Origin: Lutibaculum baratangense AMV1
Lineage (GTDB): Bacteria > Pseudomonadota > Alphaproteobacteria > Rhizobiales > Tepidamorphaceae
Assembly (NCBI RefSeq): GCF_000496075.1
Contig: NZ_AWXZ01000026.1
Coordinates: 47,240-111,239 of the forward strand
Direction: 5' to 3'
DNA length: 64,000 nt
Shown: positions 47,055-56,944 of the stretch, piece after piece
How the letters are laid out: every line of letters begins with the position of its first letter
Numbering within the stretch: the stretch's first letter is position 1
Program-made: the position numbers and the translations under genes
Notes under the pieces: generated by a model
Told to the model about the DNA's origin: nothing
The model's database searches: none
The model's input: the letters and a program-made list of their open reading frames with translations, nothing else

Positions 47055-47881
47055 CAGCCGGCCGGGTAGGGGGGCTTGGTGTGCCCGGCGGGGGAGAGGG
47101 TGAAGATCTCCACGCCGTCCTCCGTCACCCCGACCGTGTGCTCGAACTGCGCCGTCAGCGAGCGGTCCCGCGTCACCGCCGTCCAGCCGTCCGAGAGCAC
47201 CTTCACGTGCGGCTTGCCGAGATTGATCATCGGCTCGACCGTGAACAGCATGCCGGGCCTGAGTTCGACACCATCGCCCGGGTTGCCGTAGTGCAGGATG
47301 TTCGGCGTGTCGTGGAACAGGCGCCCGAGGCCGTGGCCGCAGAAGTCGCGCACGACGCTCATCCGCTCGCCCTCGGCGTATTCCTGGATCGCTGCGCCGA
47401 TATGTCCCGTCGTGAGCCCGGGCCGGATGATGCCGATGCCCCGCATCATCGCCTCGTAGGTCACGTCGATCAGCCGCTCGGCACGTCTCGAGATCTCTCC
47501 CGCCACGTACATGCGGCTCGAATCACCGTGCCAACCGTCGACGATCAGCGTCACGTCGATGTTGACGATGTCGCCCTCGCGCAGGGGCTTCTCGTTCGGA
47601 ATGCCGTGGCAGACGACGTGGTTGATGGAGGTGCAGACGGCGTGGCGATAGCCGCGATAGAAGAGCGTGGCGATCTGCGCGTCGTTGTCGCGGGCGAACT
47701 GAAGGACGAGATCGTCGAGGAACTGGGTCGTCACGCCCGGCGCGACATGTCCGGCCAGCATGTCGAGGCAACGCGCGGTCAACTGCCCCGCCCGACGCAT
47801 GCCGGCGAACGCTTCGGCGCCGTAGAGCTTGATCTCGCCCGTGTTGCGCTCCGCCACGGCGGCGGCGTCTACATATCCCAT
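47054..47881 (-). CDS. map: Methionine aminopeptidase, type I
   Basis: Removes the initiator methionine from new proteins. The 275-residue product has the dimetal ligands Asp109, Asp120, His183, Glu216 and Glu247 and the substrate histidine His92 (VVCHGIPNE). No zinc-finger or SH3 extension. The alphaproteobacterial N-terminus of about 25 extra residues before the fold is normal. Divergent from the FkbM gene; map-radC form a coupled pair. Confidence 0.96.
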   Translation of the reverse strand: MGYVDAAAVAERNTGEIKLYGAEAFAGMRRAGQLTARCLDMLAGHVAPGVTTQFLDDLVLQFARDNDAQIATLFYRGYRHAVCTSINHVVCHGIPNEKPLREGDIVNIDVTLIVDGWHGDSSRMYVAGEISRRAERLIDVTYEAMMRGIGIIRPGLTTGHIGAAIQEYAEGERMSVVRDFCGHGLGRLFHDTPNILHYGNPGDGVELRPGMLFTVEPMINLGKPHVKVLSDGWTAVTRDRSLTAQFEHTVGVTEDGVEIFTLSPAGHTKPPYPAG

Positions 47882-48018
47882 CTTCCGGTCCGATTGTCTG
47901 GAGAGGTCGGCGTTCAGCCGAATCTAGCCCAAGGGCCGGCCCCCGAAAAGACACGAGCGGAGGCCCGTCGTGGAACTGACGACTTGCGCCGCCGCCCCTG
48001 ATATGGTTCCGCTTCGCC

Positions 48019-48972
48019 ATGGTCGCAAACACGACGGACGATGCAGCGGGCGCGGTGACAGGTTCCGACGACGCCCCCTTCGGCCGATATGAACCCTCGC
48101 CTTTCCAGGCGCGCATCTTGAGGCTGACGCGGCGCATGCCGGGCACCTGGCTCGGCAGGCGCTCGGCCATGCTCCTGCGCCGAATCGCGCTGATGACGCT
48201 CCGCCGCCCGGTCGACGACGTCATCTACGGGCGCCGCATGCGGCTCTACCCCTTCAACAATGTGTGCGAGAAGCGCGTCCTCTTCACGCCGCAGTTCTTC
48301 GATCCGGTCGAGCGGGCGATCCTGAGCGCGTGCGCGACCGAGGATTTCGTCTTCATCGACATCGGCGCGAATGTCGGCCTCTACTCGCTGTTCGTCGCCG
48401 GCCTCGCCCCGCGAGGGCAGATCCTCGCCGTCGAGCCGCAGCCCGACATGTTCGAACGCTTGCTCTACAACATCGCGCAGAACGACGCGGGCACGATCAA
48501 GGCGTTGCGCTGCGCCCTCGCGGACCGCGAGGGGGAGCTCACGCTGTTCGTGGAAGACCAGAACCGCGGCGAGAGCAGCATCAAGTTCCTGGGGTCGGAG
48601 GAAGGCTCCGGCAACGCCATCAAGGTGCCCGCGCGCACGCTCCTGGGCGTGATCCGGGAGGAAGGCTTCGCGCGTATCGACGCGATCAAGATCGACGTCG
48701 AGGGTGCCGAGGACCTGGTGATGACCGAGTTTCTCGAGGAGGCTCCGGAAGAGCTCCTGCCGAGCCTCATCATCATCGAGAACGCGCAGGCCCGCTGGCA
48801 GGTGGATCTCATCGGCTTGATGGAGAAGCGTGGCTACCACGTCATCGCCACCACGAGGCTCAACCTCGTTCTCGAGAAGGGGATCGTCCACCGGCCCGAC
48901 GAGCTTCTTCAGGCGGTGGCCCGCGGCGGTTCGGACGAATACGGAAAGGGAGCGCTCGGTCGCAGGCCATGA
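48019..48972 (+). CDS. FkbM family SAM-dependent methyltransferase
   Basis: A 317-residue Rossmann methyltransferase. The SAM motif is FVFIDIGANVGLYSLFVAGL (around 110-129), followed by the acidic end of beta 2 (LAVEPQPDMFERL) and the FkbM signature IDAIKIDVEGAEDLVMTEF. About 100 residues precede the fold. Family members methylate hydroxyl groups of sugars or polyketides; the acceptor cannot be told here. Its stop overlaps the next start (ATGA). Confidence 0.88.
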   Translation: MVANTTDDAAGAVTGSDDAPFGRYEPSPFQARILRLTRRMPGTWLGRRSAMLLRRIALMTLRRPVDDVIYGRRMRLYPFNNVCEKRVLFTPQFFDPVERAILSACATEDFVFIDIGANVGLYSLFVAGLAPRGQILAVEPQPDMFERLLYNIAQNDAGTIKALRCALADREGELTLFVEDQNRGESSIKFLGSEEGSGNAIKVPARTLLGVIREEGFARIDAIKIDVEGAEDLVMTEFLEEAPEELLPSLIIIENAQARWQVDLIGLMEKRGYHVIATTRLNLVLEKGIVHRPDELLQAVARGGSDEYGKGALGRRP

Positions 48973-49724
48973 GCGGAAACACTGGCGAGGCGGTGACGGC
49001 CGCCGTTCTGGTCATCGGCGACGAGATCCTCTCGGGCCGCACCAAGGACCGCAACATCGGCTACATCGCCGAGTACCTGACTGGCCTCGGCATCGAGCTG
49101 CGCGAGGCGCGGATCGTGCCGGACGTGCTCGGCGAGATCGCCGCGGCGGTGAACGCGCTCAGGGAGCGCTACGACTACCTCTTCACGACGGGAGGCATCG
49201 GCCCGACGCATGACGACATCACCGCCGACGGCATGGGGCTCGCCTTCGGGCTGCCGGTCTCGCACCACCCGGACGCGGTCGAGATCCTGAAGTCCCATCT
49301 CGGGGACCGGCTGAACGAGGCGCGGCTCCGCATGGCCCGCATGCCGGAGGGCGCGGAGCTCGTTCGCAACCCCGTCAGCAACGCCCCGGGCTTCCGCATC
49401 GGCAACGTCTTCGTGATGGCCGGCATTCCCTCCGTCATGCAGGGCATGCTCGACGAGATCGCCCCCACGCTGAAGACGGGGCAGCCCTACCTCGTCGACG
49501 CGATCGAGGGGGACGGCGTGAAGGAGGGCGACATCGGCGGGCCGCTGGGCGAGATCCAGCGGGCGTTCCCCGGCGTGATGATCGGCAGCTATCCGCGCTC
49601 GCGGGACGGCAGCTTCACCACCACCATCGTTCTGCGCTCGCGCAGCGCGGAAGACCTCGCGGCCGCGAAGGCCCGCGTCACCCAGCTGCTCGGCGAGCTG
49701 CGGCCGACAGGGAGCAGATCATGA
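48969..49724 (+). CDS. CinA/MoaB-like molybdopterin-binding domain protein
   Basis: A 251-residue protein with the MoCF_biosynth fold; the motif [21 protein letters not shown] lies near residues 72-92 (key part GGIGPTHDD). Only the N-terminal CinA-type domain is present; the C-terminal nicotinamide-nucleotide amidase domain of full CinA is missing. This short form is widespread and its function is unclear. Coupled by ATGA overlaps to the FkbM gene before and gpt after. Confidence 0.87.
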   Translation: MSGNTGEAVTAAVLVIGDEILSGRTKDRNIGYIAEYLTGLGIELREARIVPDVLGEIAAAVNALRERYDYLFTTGGIGPTHDDITADGMGLAFGLPVSHHPDAVEILKSHLGDRLNEARLRMARMPEGAELVRNPVSNAPGFRIGNVFVMAGIPSVMQGMLDEIAPTLKTGQPYLVDAIEGDGVKEGDIGGPLGEIQRAFPGVMIGSYPRSRDGSFTTTIVLRSRSAEDLAAAKARVTQLLGELRPTGSRS

Positions 49725-50227
49725 CCGTCTCGCCGGACAAGGCGTTTCCCGTCTCCTGGGACCAGTTCCACCGTGACACCCGCGCGCTGACGTGGCGGCT
49801 CTCCGGCCACGGCACGTGGGACGCGATCGTCTGCGTCACGCGGGGCGGGCTCGTGCCGGCGGCGATCGTGGCCCGCGAGCTCGGCATCCGCGTGATCGAG
49901 ACCGTCTGCGTCGCGTCCTATCACGAGTACTCCGAGCAGGGGGAGCTCAAGGTCCTGAAGCCCGTCGCCGAGAGCGTCTCGCGCCTCGGGGAGGGCGGCG
50001 GCGACCGGGTGCTGATCGTCGACGACCTCGTCGACACCGGCAAGACCGCACGCGTCGTGCGCGACATGCTGCCGAAGGCGCATTTCGCGACGGTCTACGC
50101 GAAGCCCATGGGCCGGCCGCTCGTCGACACCTTCGTCACCGAGGTGAGTCAGGACACCTGGATCTTCTTCCCGTGGGACACCGGTCTCGCGTTCCAGCCG
50201 CCCATCGCCCAGGCGACGCGGGGATAG
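49721..50227 (+). CDS. gpt: Xanthine-guanine phosphoribosyltransferase
   Basis: Purine salvage enzyme converting xanthine and guanine with PRPP to the nucleotides. The 168-residue product has the PRPP-binding motif [14 protein letters not shown] (97-110) and the flexible-loop region [12 protein letters not shown] of the Gpt family, plus the C-terminal purine site [12 protein letters not shown]. It overlaps the preceding gene by four bases. Confidence 0.93.
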   Translation: MTVSPDKAFPVSWDQFHRDTRALTWRLSGHGTWDAIVCVTRGGLVPAAIVARELGIRVIETVCVASYHEYSEQGELKVLKPVAESVSRLGEGGGDRVLIVDDLVDTGKTARVVRDMLPKAHFATVYAKPMGRPLVDTFVTEVSQDTWIFFPWDTGLAFQPPIAQATRG

Positions 50228-50341
50228 GCGCCGCCGCCGAAGGGGGGGCGAGGCGGCATAACCGGCCGCCGTGCGGGGACGTTTCGGGGCGATTTCCCGT
50301 TGCCCCGGCAGGGCTGCGAGGTTAAGCGTCACGCCACAGCC

Positions 50342-50427
50342 GCGGACGTGGCGGAACAGGTAGACGCAAGGGACTTAAAATCCCTCGGGGACTCCCCGTG
50401 CGGGTTCGATTCCCGCCGTCCGCACCA
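50342..50427 (+). tRNA. tRNA-Leu (anticodon UAA)
   Basis: An 86-nt class II tRNA with encoded CCA. Acceptor GCGGACG pairs with CGTCCGC; anticodon loop CTTAAAA between AGGGA and TCCCT; long variable arm and a TTCGATT T-loop. Second tRNA-Leu of the window. Confidence 0.97.
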
Positions 50428-50484
50428 ACGAGGATCGGCTTCGGGACGCGCCACGTCCATGCCGCCCGCATCATGGAGAACGCC

Positions 50485-51441
50485 ATGCTGAGAATGCTCG
50501 CCGCGGTCACCGCGCTCACCCTGTCGGCCGGTGCCGTCATGGCGCAGGACGTCACCGTCGCCGTCACCTCCATCGTCGAGCATCCCGCCCTCGACGCGGT
50601 GCGCGACGGGGTCCGCGACGGCCTGGCGGAGAGGGGCTTCACGGCCGGCGAGAACATGGCGTTCGAGTTCCAGACCGCGCAAGGCAATCCGGCGACCGCC
50701 GCGCAGATCGCGCGCCAGTATGTCGGCGAGAGCCCCGACGTGATCGTGCCGATCTCGACGCCCTCGGCGCAGGCCGTGGTCTCGGCCGCCGGCGGGTCGA
50801 TCCCGGTCGTCTTCTCCGCCGTCACCGATCCCGTCGGGGCGCAGCTGGTGTCGGATCTCACCGGGCCTGGCGGCAACGTCACGGGGGTCTCCGACCTTTC
50901 CCCGATCTCCGACCACCTGGCGCTCGTCCGCGAGATCCTGCCGGAGGCGAGGCGGCTCGGCGTCATCTTCAATTCCGGCGAGGCGAATTCCGTCGCCCTC
51001 GTCGAGAAGCTGAAGGAGTTCGCCCCGGGCGCCGGCTTCGAGGTCGTCGAGGCGACCGCGACGCGCTCCTCCGAGGTGCAGCAGGCCGCGCTGTCGCTGA
51101 CCGGCAAGGTGGATGCGATCTACGTGCCGACGGACAACACCGTGATCTCGGCGCTCGAGGCCGCGGTGCAGGTCGCCCAGCAGAACAGGATCCCGCTCTT
51201 CACCGCCGACACGGATTCCGTGCGGCGCGGCGCCATCGCCGCCGTCGGCTTCAACTATTACGACGTCGGCCGGCAGACGGCCGAGCTCGTCGCCCGCATC
51301 CTCGAGGGCGAGACGGCCGGCGATATCCCTGTCGTGCTGGCCGAGGGCACGAACCTCGTCGTCAACCCGGCGGCGGCCGAGGCGATGGGCGTGGAGCTGT
51401 CGCCGGGGCTCGTCGCCCGTGCGAACGAAGTGATCGAGTGA
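50485..51441 (+). CDS. ABC transporter substrate-binding protein (PF04392 / TrpX-like)
   Basis: A 318-residue periplasmic binding protein. The N-terminus has a signal peptide with likely cleavage after AGAVMA (about residue 21). The fold is the Rbs-type two-lobe binding domain of the PF04392 family (VTSIVEHPALDAVRDG near the start, PIVFSAVTDP-like segment IPVVFSAVTDPVGA). Start ATG 50485 has GGAG six bases upstream; an ATG at 50473 is in frame. Family members bind tryptophan, tyrosine or other aromatic compounds; the ligand here is unknown. Forms an operon with the permease and ATPase. Confidence 0.88.
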   Translation: MLRMLAAVTALTLSAGAVMAQDVTVAVTSIVEHPALDAVRDGVRDGLAERGFTAGENMAFEFQTAQGNPATAAQIARQYVGESPDVIVPISTPSAQAVVSAAGGSIPVVFSAVTDPVGAQLVSDLTGPGGNVTGVSDLSPISDHLALVREILPEARRLGVIFNSGEANSVALVEKLKEFAPGAGFEVVEATATRSSEVQQAALSLTGKVDAIYVPTDNTVISALEAAVQVAQQNRIPLFTADTDSVRRGAIAAVGFNYYDVGRQTAELVARILEGETAGDIPVVLAEGTNLVVNPAAAEAMGVELSPGLVARANEVIE

Positions 51442-51481
51442 AGCTTCCCATCCTCAGGCACACCGGGCGGGGCGGGCGGTC

Positions 51482-52360
51482 GTGAGCGAGATCGCCTTCC
51501 TCGGCGCCGTGGAGCTCGGGCTCGTCTACGGGTTCGTCGCGCTCGGCGTCTATCTCTCCTTCCGCATCCTCGACTTTCCGGACCTGACCGTCGACGGCAG
51601 CTTCCCGCTCGGCGCCGCCGTGGCCGCGGTGATGATCCTCGCCGGCGTGAACCCCTGGCTCGCCTCGTTCGCGGCTCTCGCCGCGGGCGCCTGCGCGGGC
51701 CTCGTGACGGCGACGCTGAACCAGCGCTTCGGCATCCTGCATCTCCTCGCCTCGATCCTCACGATGATCGCGCTCTTCTCGATCAACCTGCGCGTCATGG
51801 GCCGGCCGAACGTCGCCCTGATCATGCAGGACACGGTGTTGACGCCCTTCCGCGGCCTCGGGCTGCCCGACCACTACGTCCGGCCGCTCTTCGTCGCGGT
51901 GCTGCTGGTGATCGCGGTCGTGTTGGTCGCGCGCTTCCTGAAGAGCGAGTTCGGCCTCGCCATGCGAGCCACCGGGGTGAACGCGAAGATGGCGCGGGCG
52001 CAGGGCGTGTCGACGTCGCTGCACGTCTATGCCGGCATCGCGCTGGCGAACGGGCTCGTCGGGTTCTCCGGTGCGCTCTTCGCGCAGACCAACGGCTTCG
52101 CGGACGTCACCTCCGGCATCGGCACGATCGTCGTCGGCCTCGCCGCCGTGATCGTCGGCGAGACGCTGCTCAAGACGCGCGGCATCCTGATCGCGCTCAT
52201 CGGCTGCGTGGTGGGCTCGGTACTCTACCGGATCGCGATCCAGCTCGCCCTCTCGGCCGACGCGATCGGCCTGCAGGCGTCCGACCTCAACCTCGTGACG
52301 GCCGTCCTCGTCGCCATCGCGCTCGTCCTGCCGCGGCTTCGGGCGAGGAGGGCGGCATGA
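51482..52360 (+). CDS. ABC transporter permease of the same importer
   Basis: A 292-residue branched-chain-type permease with about eight transmembrane segments and the coupling motif EFGLAMRATGVNAKMARAQG. The start codon is GTG 51482. It lies 40 bases behind the binding protein and overlaps the ATPase by four bases. Confidence 0.9.
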   Translation: MSEIAFLGAVELGLVYGFVALGVYLSFRILDFPDLTVDGSFPLGAAVAAVMILAGVNPWLASFAALAAGACAGLVTATLNQRFGILHLLASILTMIALFSINLRVMGRPNVALIMQDTVLTPFRGLGLPDHYVRPLFVAVLLVIAVVLVARFLKSEFGLAMRATGVNAKMARAQGVSTSLHVYAGIALANGLVGFSGALFAQTNGFADVTSGIGTIVVGLAAVIVGETLLKTRGILIALIGCVVGSVLYRIAIQLALSADAIGLQASDLNLVTAVLVAIALVLPRLRARRAA

Positions 52361-53151
52361 TCAGCGTGTCCGGCCTCGAGGTCGTGTTCGGCGCCGGCAC
52401 GCCGCTCGAAAAGCGCGCGCTGCGCGGCGTCGACCTCGTCGTGCCGGCCGGCCAGTTCGTCAGCGTCATCGGCTCGAACGGGGCCGGCAAGTCGACGCTT
52501 CTCGGATCGCTCGCGGGCGACGTCAAGCCGACCCGCGGCACGATCGAGATCGCCGGTCAGGACGCGGCGCGCCTCTCCGGCAACGGCCGCGCCCGCGCGG
52601 TCGCGCGCGTTTTCCAGGATCCTCTCGCGGGAAGCTGCGGGGCGCTGACGATCGAGGAGAACCTGGCGCTCGCCCATGCCCGCGGGAAGCGGCGCGGCCT
52701 CGGCCTCGCCGTCACCTCCTCGCGGCGCGAGCTTTTCCGTGAGCGCCTGAAGGAGCTCGGCCTCGGCCTCGAGAACCGCCTCGAAGACCAGATGGCGCTC
52801 CTGTCGGGCGGCCAGCGGCAGGCGGTGTCGCTGATCATGGCGACGCTGGCGCGCGCCGACCTCCTGCTTCTCGACGAGCACACGGCCGCCCTCGACCCCG
52901 CAATGGCGGAATTCGTGATGTCGCTCACGGAGCGGGTGATCGGCGAAACGGGCGTGACGACGCTCATGGTCACCCACTCGATGCGCCAGGCTCTCGACCA
53001 CGGCGACCGCACGGTCATGCTGCACGAGGGGAAGGTCGTCCTCGACGTTTCCGGCGACGAGCGCCGGACGATGCAGGTCGAGGATCTCCTGCATATGTTC
53101 AAGCGCATGCGCGGCCAGGAGCTCGACGACGACGCGCTGCTGATCGGCTGA
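52357..53151 (+). CDS. ABC transporter ATP-binding protein of the same importer
   Basis: A 264-residue ABC ATPase: Walker A GSNGAGKST near 39-47, signature LSGGQRQ, Walker B LLLLDEHTAALDP with H-loop VTHSM. The B box reads DEHT in place of the usual DEPT, a known variant in this subfamily. Its 3' end converges on the flavin monooxygenase gene with 14 bases between. Confidence 0.92.
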   Translation: MISVSGLEVVFGAGTPLEKRALRGVDLVVPAGQFVSVIGSNGAGKSTLLGSLAGDVKPTRGTIEIAGQDAARLSGNGRARAVARVFQDPLAGSCGALTIEENLALAHARGKRRGLGLAVTSSRRELFRERLKELGLGLENRLEDQMALLSGGQRQAVSLIMATLARADLLLLDEHTAALDPAMAEFVMSLTERVIGETGVTTLMVTHSMRQALDHGDRTVMLHEGKVVLDVSGDERRTMQVEDLLHMFKRMRGQELDDDALLIG

Positions 53152-53165
53152 CGAGCCGTCCCGCC

Positions 53166-54347
53166 TCAGAGGCCCGGCGCGCGCCAGCCGTAGAGCCAGT
53201 CCCACTGGGACAGAAGCTGCTCCTTCGGCAGCACCTTCAACGCCGCGTCTCGCGCGCGCGACATGATGGCGCCCATATGGAAGATCTCGCCGTTGCGCCG
53301 CGCGGTGCGCTGTGCCCGCGCGACCCGCTCGGCACGCGCCGCCTCGTAGCGGCGGAAGGCCGCCGCAGGCGTGTCTGGCGACTGCTGGAAACAGGCCGCC
53401 AGCACCCATGCGTCCTCGATCGCCATCGAGGCCCCCTGCGCCAGGAAGGGCAGCATCGGGTGGGCGGCGTCGCCCGTCAGGGTGATCGCCCCCTTGCCCC
53501 AGCGCCGCACGGGATCGCGGTCGGCGAGAGCCCATTTCGTCCAGCCGGGAGCCGAACGGAGGAGGTCGAGCGCCCGCTGGTCCCATCCGGCGAAGCGCCT
53601 GAGGAGCTCCTGTGGGTCGCCCGGGGCGCTGAAGCCCGGCTCGCGCCAACGGTCGGTCGTCACCGCCACGATGTTCGTCTCGCTGCCGCCGCGAACGGGG
53701 TAGTGGACGAGGTGCGCGTCGGTGCCGAGCCAGGTGCCGGTCTCGAGCGGATCGAGCCCGGCGGGCAGGGCGGCCGGCGGCACGGTCGTGCGCCATGCGA
53801 CCTTGCCGGAGTAGCGGGGCGGCTCGGTGCCGAGCGTGATGCCGCGCACGGTCGACCACAGACCGTCGGCGCCGATCACGGCGTCGAACGGTCCGTGCCG
53901 CGTGCCGTCCGCCACGATCTCGTAAGGCTCGCCGCCGGTGACGTCGGTGACCGCCTCGGCCTGCTCCAGGGTGATCTCGGCGCGGCCGCGGACGGCGTCG
54001 ACGAGCATCTCCTGCAGGTCTGCCCGGTGGACGACGAGATAGGGCGCGCCCCATCGCGATTCGGCGGTTGGCCCGAGCGGGATGTGGGCGAGCGGACGGC
54101 CGTTGTCGCCACGCCTGAGGCCGATGCCGGTCGGCCGCACGCTCGCGGCCGTCAGCCGGTCTCCGAGGCCGAGCGCGATCAAAACGCGCGACGCGTTGGG
54201 GGAGATCTGCAGGCCGGCGCCGACCTCCTCGAAGGTCGGTGCCCGCTCGAACAGCGTGGACCGGACGCCGATGCGGGCGAGCGCGAGGGCCGCCGAGAGG
54301 CCGGCCATGCCGGCGCCGACGATGCCGATGGAAGGTTGCTTGGTCAC
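53166..54347 (-). CDS. FAD-dependent monooxygenase (salicylate-hydroxylase-like)
   Basis: A 393-residue class A flavoprotein hydroxylase. The FAD motif IGIVGAGMAGLSAALALARI lies at residues 7-26, the DG motif DAVIGADGLWSTVR in the middle and the GD motif LTGDAAHPMLPFLAQGASMA near 295-314. Such enzymes hydroxylate aromatic acids such as salicylate or 6-hydroxynicotinate; the substrate is not evident. It lies 13 bases behind the NDUFS6-like gene on the same strand. Confidence 0.88.
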   Translation of the reverse strand: MTKQPSIGIVGAGMAGLSAALALARIGVRSTLFERAPTFEEVGAGLQISPNASRVLIALGLGDRLTAASVRPTGIGLRRGDNGRPLAHIPLGPTAESRWGAPYLVVHRADLQEMLVDAVRGRAEITLEQAEAVTDVTGGEPYEIVADGTRHGPFDAVIGADGLWSTVRGITLGTEPPRYSGKVAWRTTVPPAALPAGLDPLETGTWLGTDAHLVHYPVRGGSETNIVAVTTDRWREPGFSAPGDPQELLRRFAGWDQRALDLLRSAPGWTKWALADRDPVRRWGKGAITLTGDAAHPMLPFLAQGASMAIEDAWVLAACFQQSPDTPAAAFRRYEAARAERVARAQRTARRNGEIFHMGAIMSRARDAALKVLPKEQLLSQWDWLYGWRAPGL

Positions 54348-54360
54348 GACGGTCGCCGGC

Positions 54361-54609
54361 TTACGCGGCGCGGTCCTTGCCCCAGGCGCAGCTGGCGGGA
54401 ACCGACTCGTCCTCCTTCAGCGACGGGTCGTAGCGGTAGAGTGTCGAGCAGTAGGGGCAGATTTTCTCGTTGTCGTCGCCCATGTCGAGAAAGACGTGGG
54501 GGTGGTCGAAGGGCGGCAGCGCGCCCATGCACTGGAACTCGCGCGCGCCGACGCGGACGACCTCGACACCGTCGCTGTTGTGGAAGTGCGGTATGACGTG
54601 ATCCGCCAT
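54361..54609 (-). CDS. Zinc-finger protein, NDUFS6 / zf-CHCC family
   Basis: An 82-residue protein with the CHCC zinc site: Cys in EFQCMG, His in FDHPHVFLDMG and the pair in KICPYC. This is the family of NDUFS6, an accessory subunit of mitochondrial complex I that is also found in alphaproteobacterial complex I. It is encoded far from nuo here, upstream of a flavin monooxygenase. The part after residue 57 is acidic and probably disordered. Confidence 0.85.
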   Translation of the reverse strand: MADHVIPHFHNSDGVEVVRVGAREFQCMGALPPFDHPHVFLDMGDDNEKICPYCSTLYRYDPSLKEDESVPASCAWGKDRAA

Positions 54610-54730
54610 GCGATCAGCCTCTTGCTCTTTGGGTGGCCGGGACGATAGCCCTAAAGGCCCTCGCTTTCAAAGGTGGCGTTCGGCCGCGCCGGCCGCTTTG
54701 CGCCTCACCATCATCCGCAACGGGAAGACC

Positions 54731-55498
54731 ATGCAGCATTTCGACTCGGACGGCGTCGACATCGCGTATGACGATGTCGGCGAAGGTGCCCCCATCCTGC
54801 TCATCCACGGCTTCGCGTCGAACAGCCGGGTGAACTGGGTCGATACCGGCTGGGTGAAGGACCTCGTCCGCGCCGGCCGCCGCGTCGTCACCGTCGACAA
54901 TCGCGGGCACGGCGAGAGCGAGAAGCTCTACGACCCGGAGATGCACGGCTCCGACATCATGGCGGAGGATGCCGACAGGCTGCTTCGGCACCTCGAGATC
55001 GAGAAGGCCGACGTCGTGGGATACTCGATGGGCGCGCGCATCGCCGCCTTCCTGGCGATGAGGCACCCGGAGCGCGTCCAGTCGGTCGTCTTCAGCGGGC
55101 TCGGCATCAACATGATCCGCGGCGTCGGGGAGTCCGAGCCGATCGCCCGGGCCCTCGAGGCCGAGGACGCGAGCGGGATATCCGATCCGAATGCCTGGGC
55201 CTTCCGCAAGTTCGCCGACCAGACGAAGAGCGACCGCAAGGCGCTCGCCGCCTGCATCCGCTCCGCGCGCCAGCCGATCACGGAAGAGCAGGTTGCTACC
55301 ATCCAGGTGCCGGTTCTGGTCGCGGTCGGAAGCGGCGACGATGTCGGCGGCTCGGCGGAGGAACTGTCCCGTCTCATCCCGAACGGCCAGGCCTTCGTGA
55401 TCGAAGGGCGCAACCACATGCAGGCGGTCGGCGACCGGACGCACAAGGCGGCCGTCCTCGAGTTCCTGCGCGATCACGGACTGGGCGCCGCCGCGTGA
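54731..55498 (+). CDS. Alpha/beta-hydrolase fold protein
   Basis: A 255-residue hydrolase with oxyanion motif LLIHGFAS, nucleophile Ser99 in GYSMGAR, probable acid Asp203 or Asp204 and catalytic His229 in GRNHM. Substrate unknown. Start ATG 54731 agrees with the fold start. It is divergent from the zinc-finger gene. Confidence 0.85.
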   Translation: MQHFDSDGVDIAYDDVGEGAPILLIHGFASNSRVNWVDTGWVKDLVRAGRRVVTVDNRGHGESEKLYDPEMHGSDIMAEDADRLLRHLEIEKADVVGYSMGARIAAFLAMRHPERVQSVVFSGLGINMIRGVGESEPIARALEAEDASGISDPNAWAFRKFADQTKSDRKALAACIRSARQPITEEQVATIQVPVLVAVGSGDDVGGSAEELSRLIPNGQAFVIEGRNHMQAVGDRTHKAAVLEFLRDHGLGAAA

Positions 55499-55649
55499 GG
55501 ACGGACGCGCCCACCTGTGCTAGGCTGCGGGGAACTCGCCGGTGCGGCACCGCCTCCGTCCCGGTGACGAACGATCGCCATCGCGTTTTGCGGTGGCCGG
55601 AAAGCCGCCCTATGTTCCCTTGAGGGCATCCTTGGAAAGGACATCGGCG

Positions 55650-56486
55650 ATGTCGGTGATCACCAACCGTGTCGAGCGCGAGGCGCAGCTCGCAACTCTC
55701 GATCCCGTCTGGGCGAGGATCAGGGCCGAGGCGCAGGACGCCTCGCTCGTGGAACCGGCGCTGTCGGCCTTCCTGCTCGACAGCATCCTGAGCCACAACA
55801 CGCTCGAGGCCGCGGTCGGCCATCGCGTGGCGTCCCGTCTCGACCACGAGGCCGTGGGCAGCCACATCATCGCCCACGCCTTCGCCGAGGCGATCGCGGA
55901 CCAGCCCGACATCGCGGAGGCCGTGCGGGCCGACATCGCGGCGGTGCTCGACCGCGATCCAGCCTGCCACCGCGCGCTCGAGCCGGTGCTCTATTTCAAG
56001 GGCTTCCATGCCATCCAGTCGCACCGGCTCGCGCACTGGCTCTGGGCGAGCGGCAGGCGCGACTTCGCGCTCTATCTCCAGAGCAGGGCCTCGTCGGTGT
56101 TCGGCGTGGATATCCATCCCGCCGCTCGCATCGGACGGGGAATCATGTTCGACCACGCGACCGGCATCGTCGTCGGCGAGACGGCGACGATCGGCGACAA
56201 CGTGTCGATGCTGCACGGCGTCACGCTCGGCGGCAACGGGAAGGAGGAGGGCGATCGCCATCCGAAGGTCCAGCGCGGCGTCCTGATCGGGGCCGGCGCG
56301 AAGATCCTGGGCAACCTGTCCATCGGCTGCTGCTCGCGTGTCGCGGCGGGGTCCGTCGTGCTGAGCGACGTCCCGGCCGACACCACGGTGGCCGGCGTGC
56401 CCGCGCGGGTCGTGGGCAAGGCCGGGTGCAGCGAGCCTGCACGCTCGATGAACCACCTGATCGAGGGCCAGTCGCCGGACCGGTGA
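55650..56486 (+). CDS. cysE: Serine O-acetyltransferase
   Basis: First enzyme of cysteine synthesis: acetyl-CoA plus serine to O-acetylserine. The 278-residue product has the N-terminal SATase helical domain (about 18-125) with DPACHRALEPVLYFKGFHAI and a left-handed beta-helix of hexapeptide repeats (GVDIHPAARIGRGIMFDHAT, GVTLGGNG). It is not followed by cysK. Start ATG 55650 follows GGAAAGGA. Confidence 0.95.
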   Translation: MSVITNRVEREAQLATLDPVWARIRAEAQDASLVEPALSAFLLDSILSHNTLEAAVGHRVASRLDHEAVGSHIIAHAFAEAIADQPDIAEAVRADIAAVLDRDPACHRALEPVLYFKGFHAIQSHRLAHWLWASGRRDFALYLQSRASSVFGVDIHPAARIGRGIMFDHATGIVVGETATIGDNVSMLHGVTLGGNGKEEGDRHPKVQRGVLIGAGAKILGNLSIGCCSRVAAGSVVLSDVPADTTVAGVPARVVGKAGCSEPARSMNHLIEGQSPDR

Positions 56487-56521
56487 AGGCCCGCCAACAA
56501 GAAAGTCGAAGAGGACAAGAC

Positions 56522-56731
56522 TTGGAACCGCGAGAGATCGCTCGGCTCGAAGCCTATCTGCAGAAGAAATTCAATCTCCCCTCGCTGTCCGTGAAGGCGC
56601 GGCCGAAGAAGGACGACTCCGCCGAGGTGTTTATCGGCGACGAGTTCATCGGGCTCATCTTCAAGGACGATGAGGACGAGGACCTCGCCTACAACTTCCA
56701 GATGGCGATTCTCGATTACGACCTCGTCTGA
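56522..56731 (+). CDS. DUF3126 family protein
   Basis: A 69-residue protein of unknown function typical of Rhizobiales, often found behind cysE. The start codon is TTG at 56522, preceded by GAGGA seven bases upstream; no ATG is available without adding some 30 unlikely residues. Acidic C-terminal half ([20 protein letters not shown]). It ends at a strong terminator and is 35 bases behind cysE, so both probably share a transcript. Confidence 0.85.
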   Translation: MEPREIARLEAYLQKKFNLPSLSVKARPKKDDSAEVFIGDEFIGLIFKDDEDEDLAYNFQMAILDYDLV

Positions 56732-56754
56732 CGGGGATCGGACGAGAACACGAA

Positions 56755-56795
56755 CAGCCCGGCCGGCGGCGAGCGCCACGGCCGGGCTTTTTCTT
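56755..56795 (+). terminator. Rho-independent terminator of cysE-DUF3126
   Basis: A perfect 10-bp stem AGCCCGGCCG with CGGCCGGGCT, 13-base loop with further GC pairing, followed by TTTTTCTTT, 23 bases after the stop codon. Confidence 0.9.
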
Positions 56796-56944
56796 TGCCG
56801 CGTTAACCGCGGGGCGGGATCGGCGCTTGGCTGAGCCCGAAGAAGATGACAACCCCAGCAAGATCGTTAAAATTGCGTTACCGCCCCGCGGCGTGATGTC
56901 CCGGCTCGGGACGATTCGAGTGAGATGGCTGGCTGGGGAGCCGC

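Noticed and set aside
56867..56881. TTAA-N7-TTAC as a CtrA site before the 104-residue membrane protein
   Set aside because: One mismatch in a short motif, no supporting function; likely chance, mentioned only in the gene entry.
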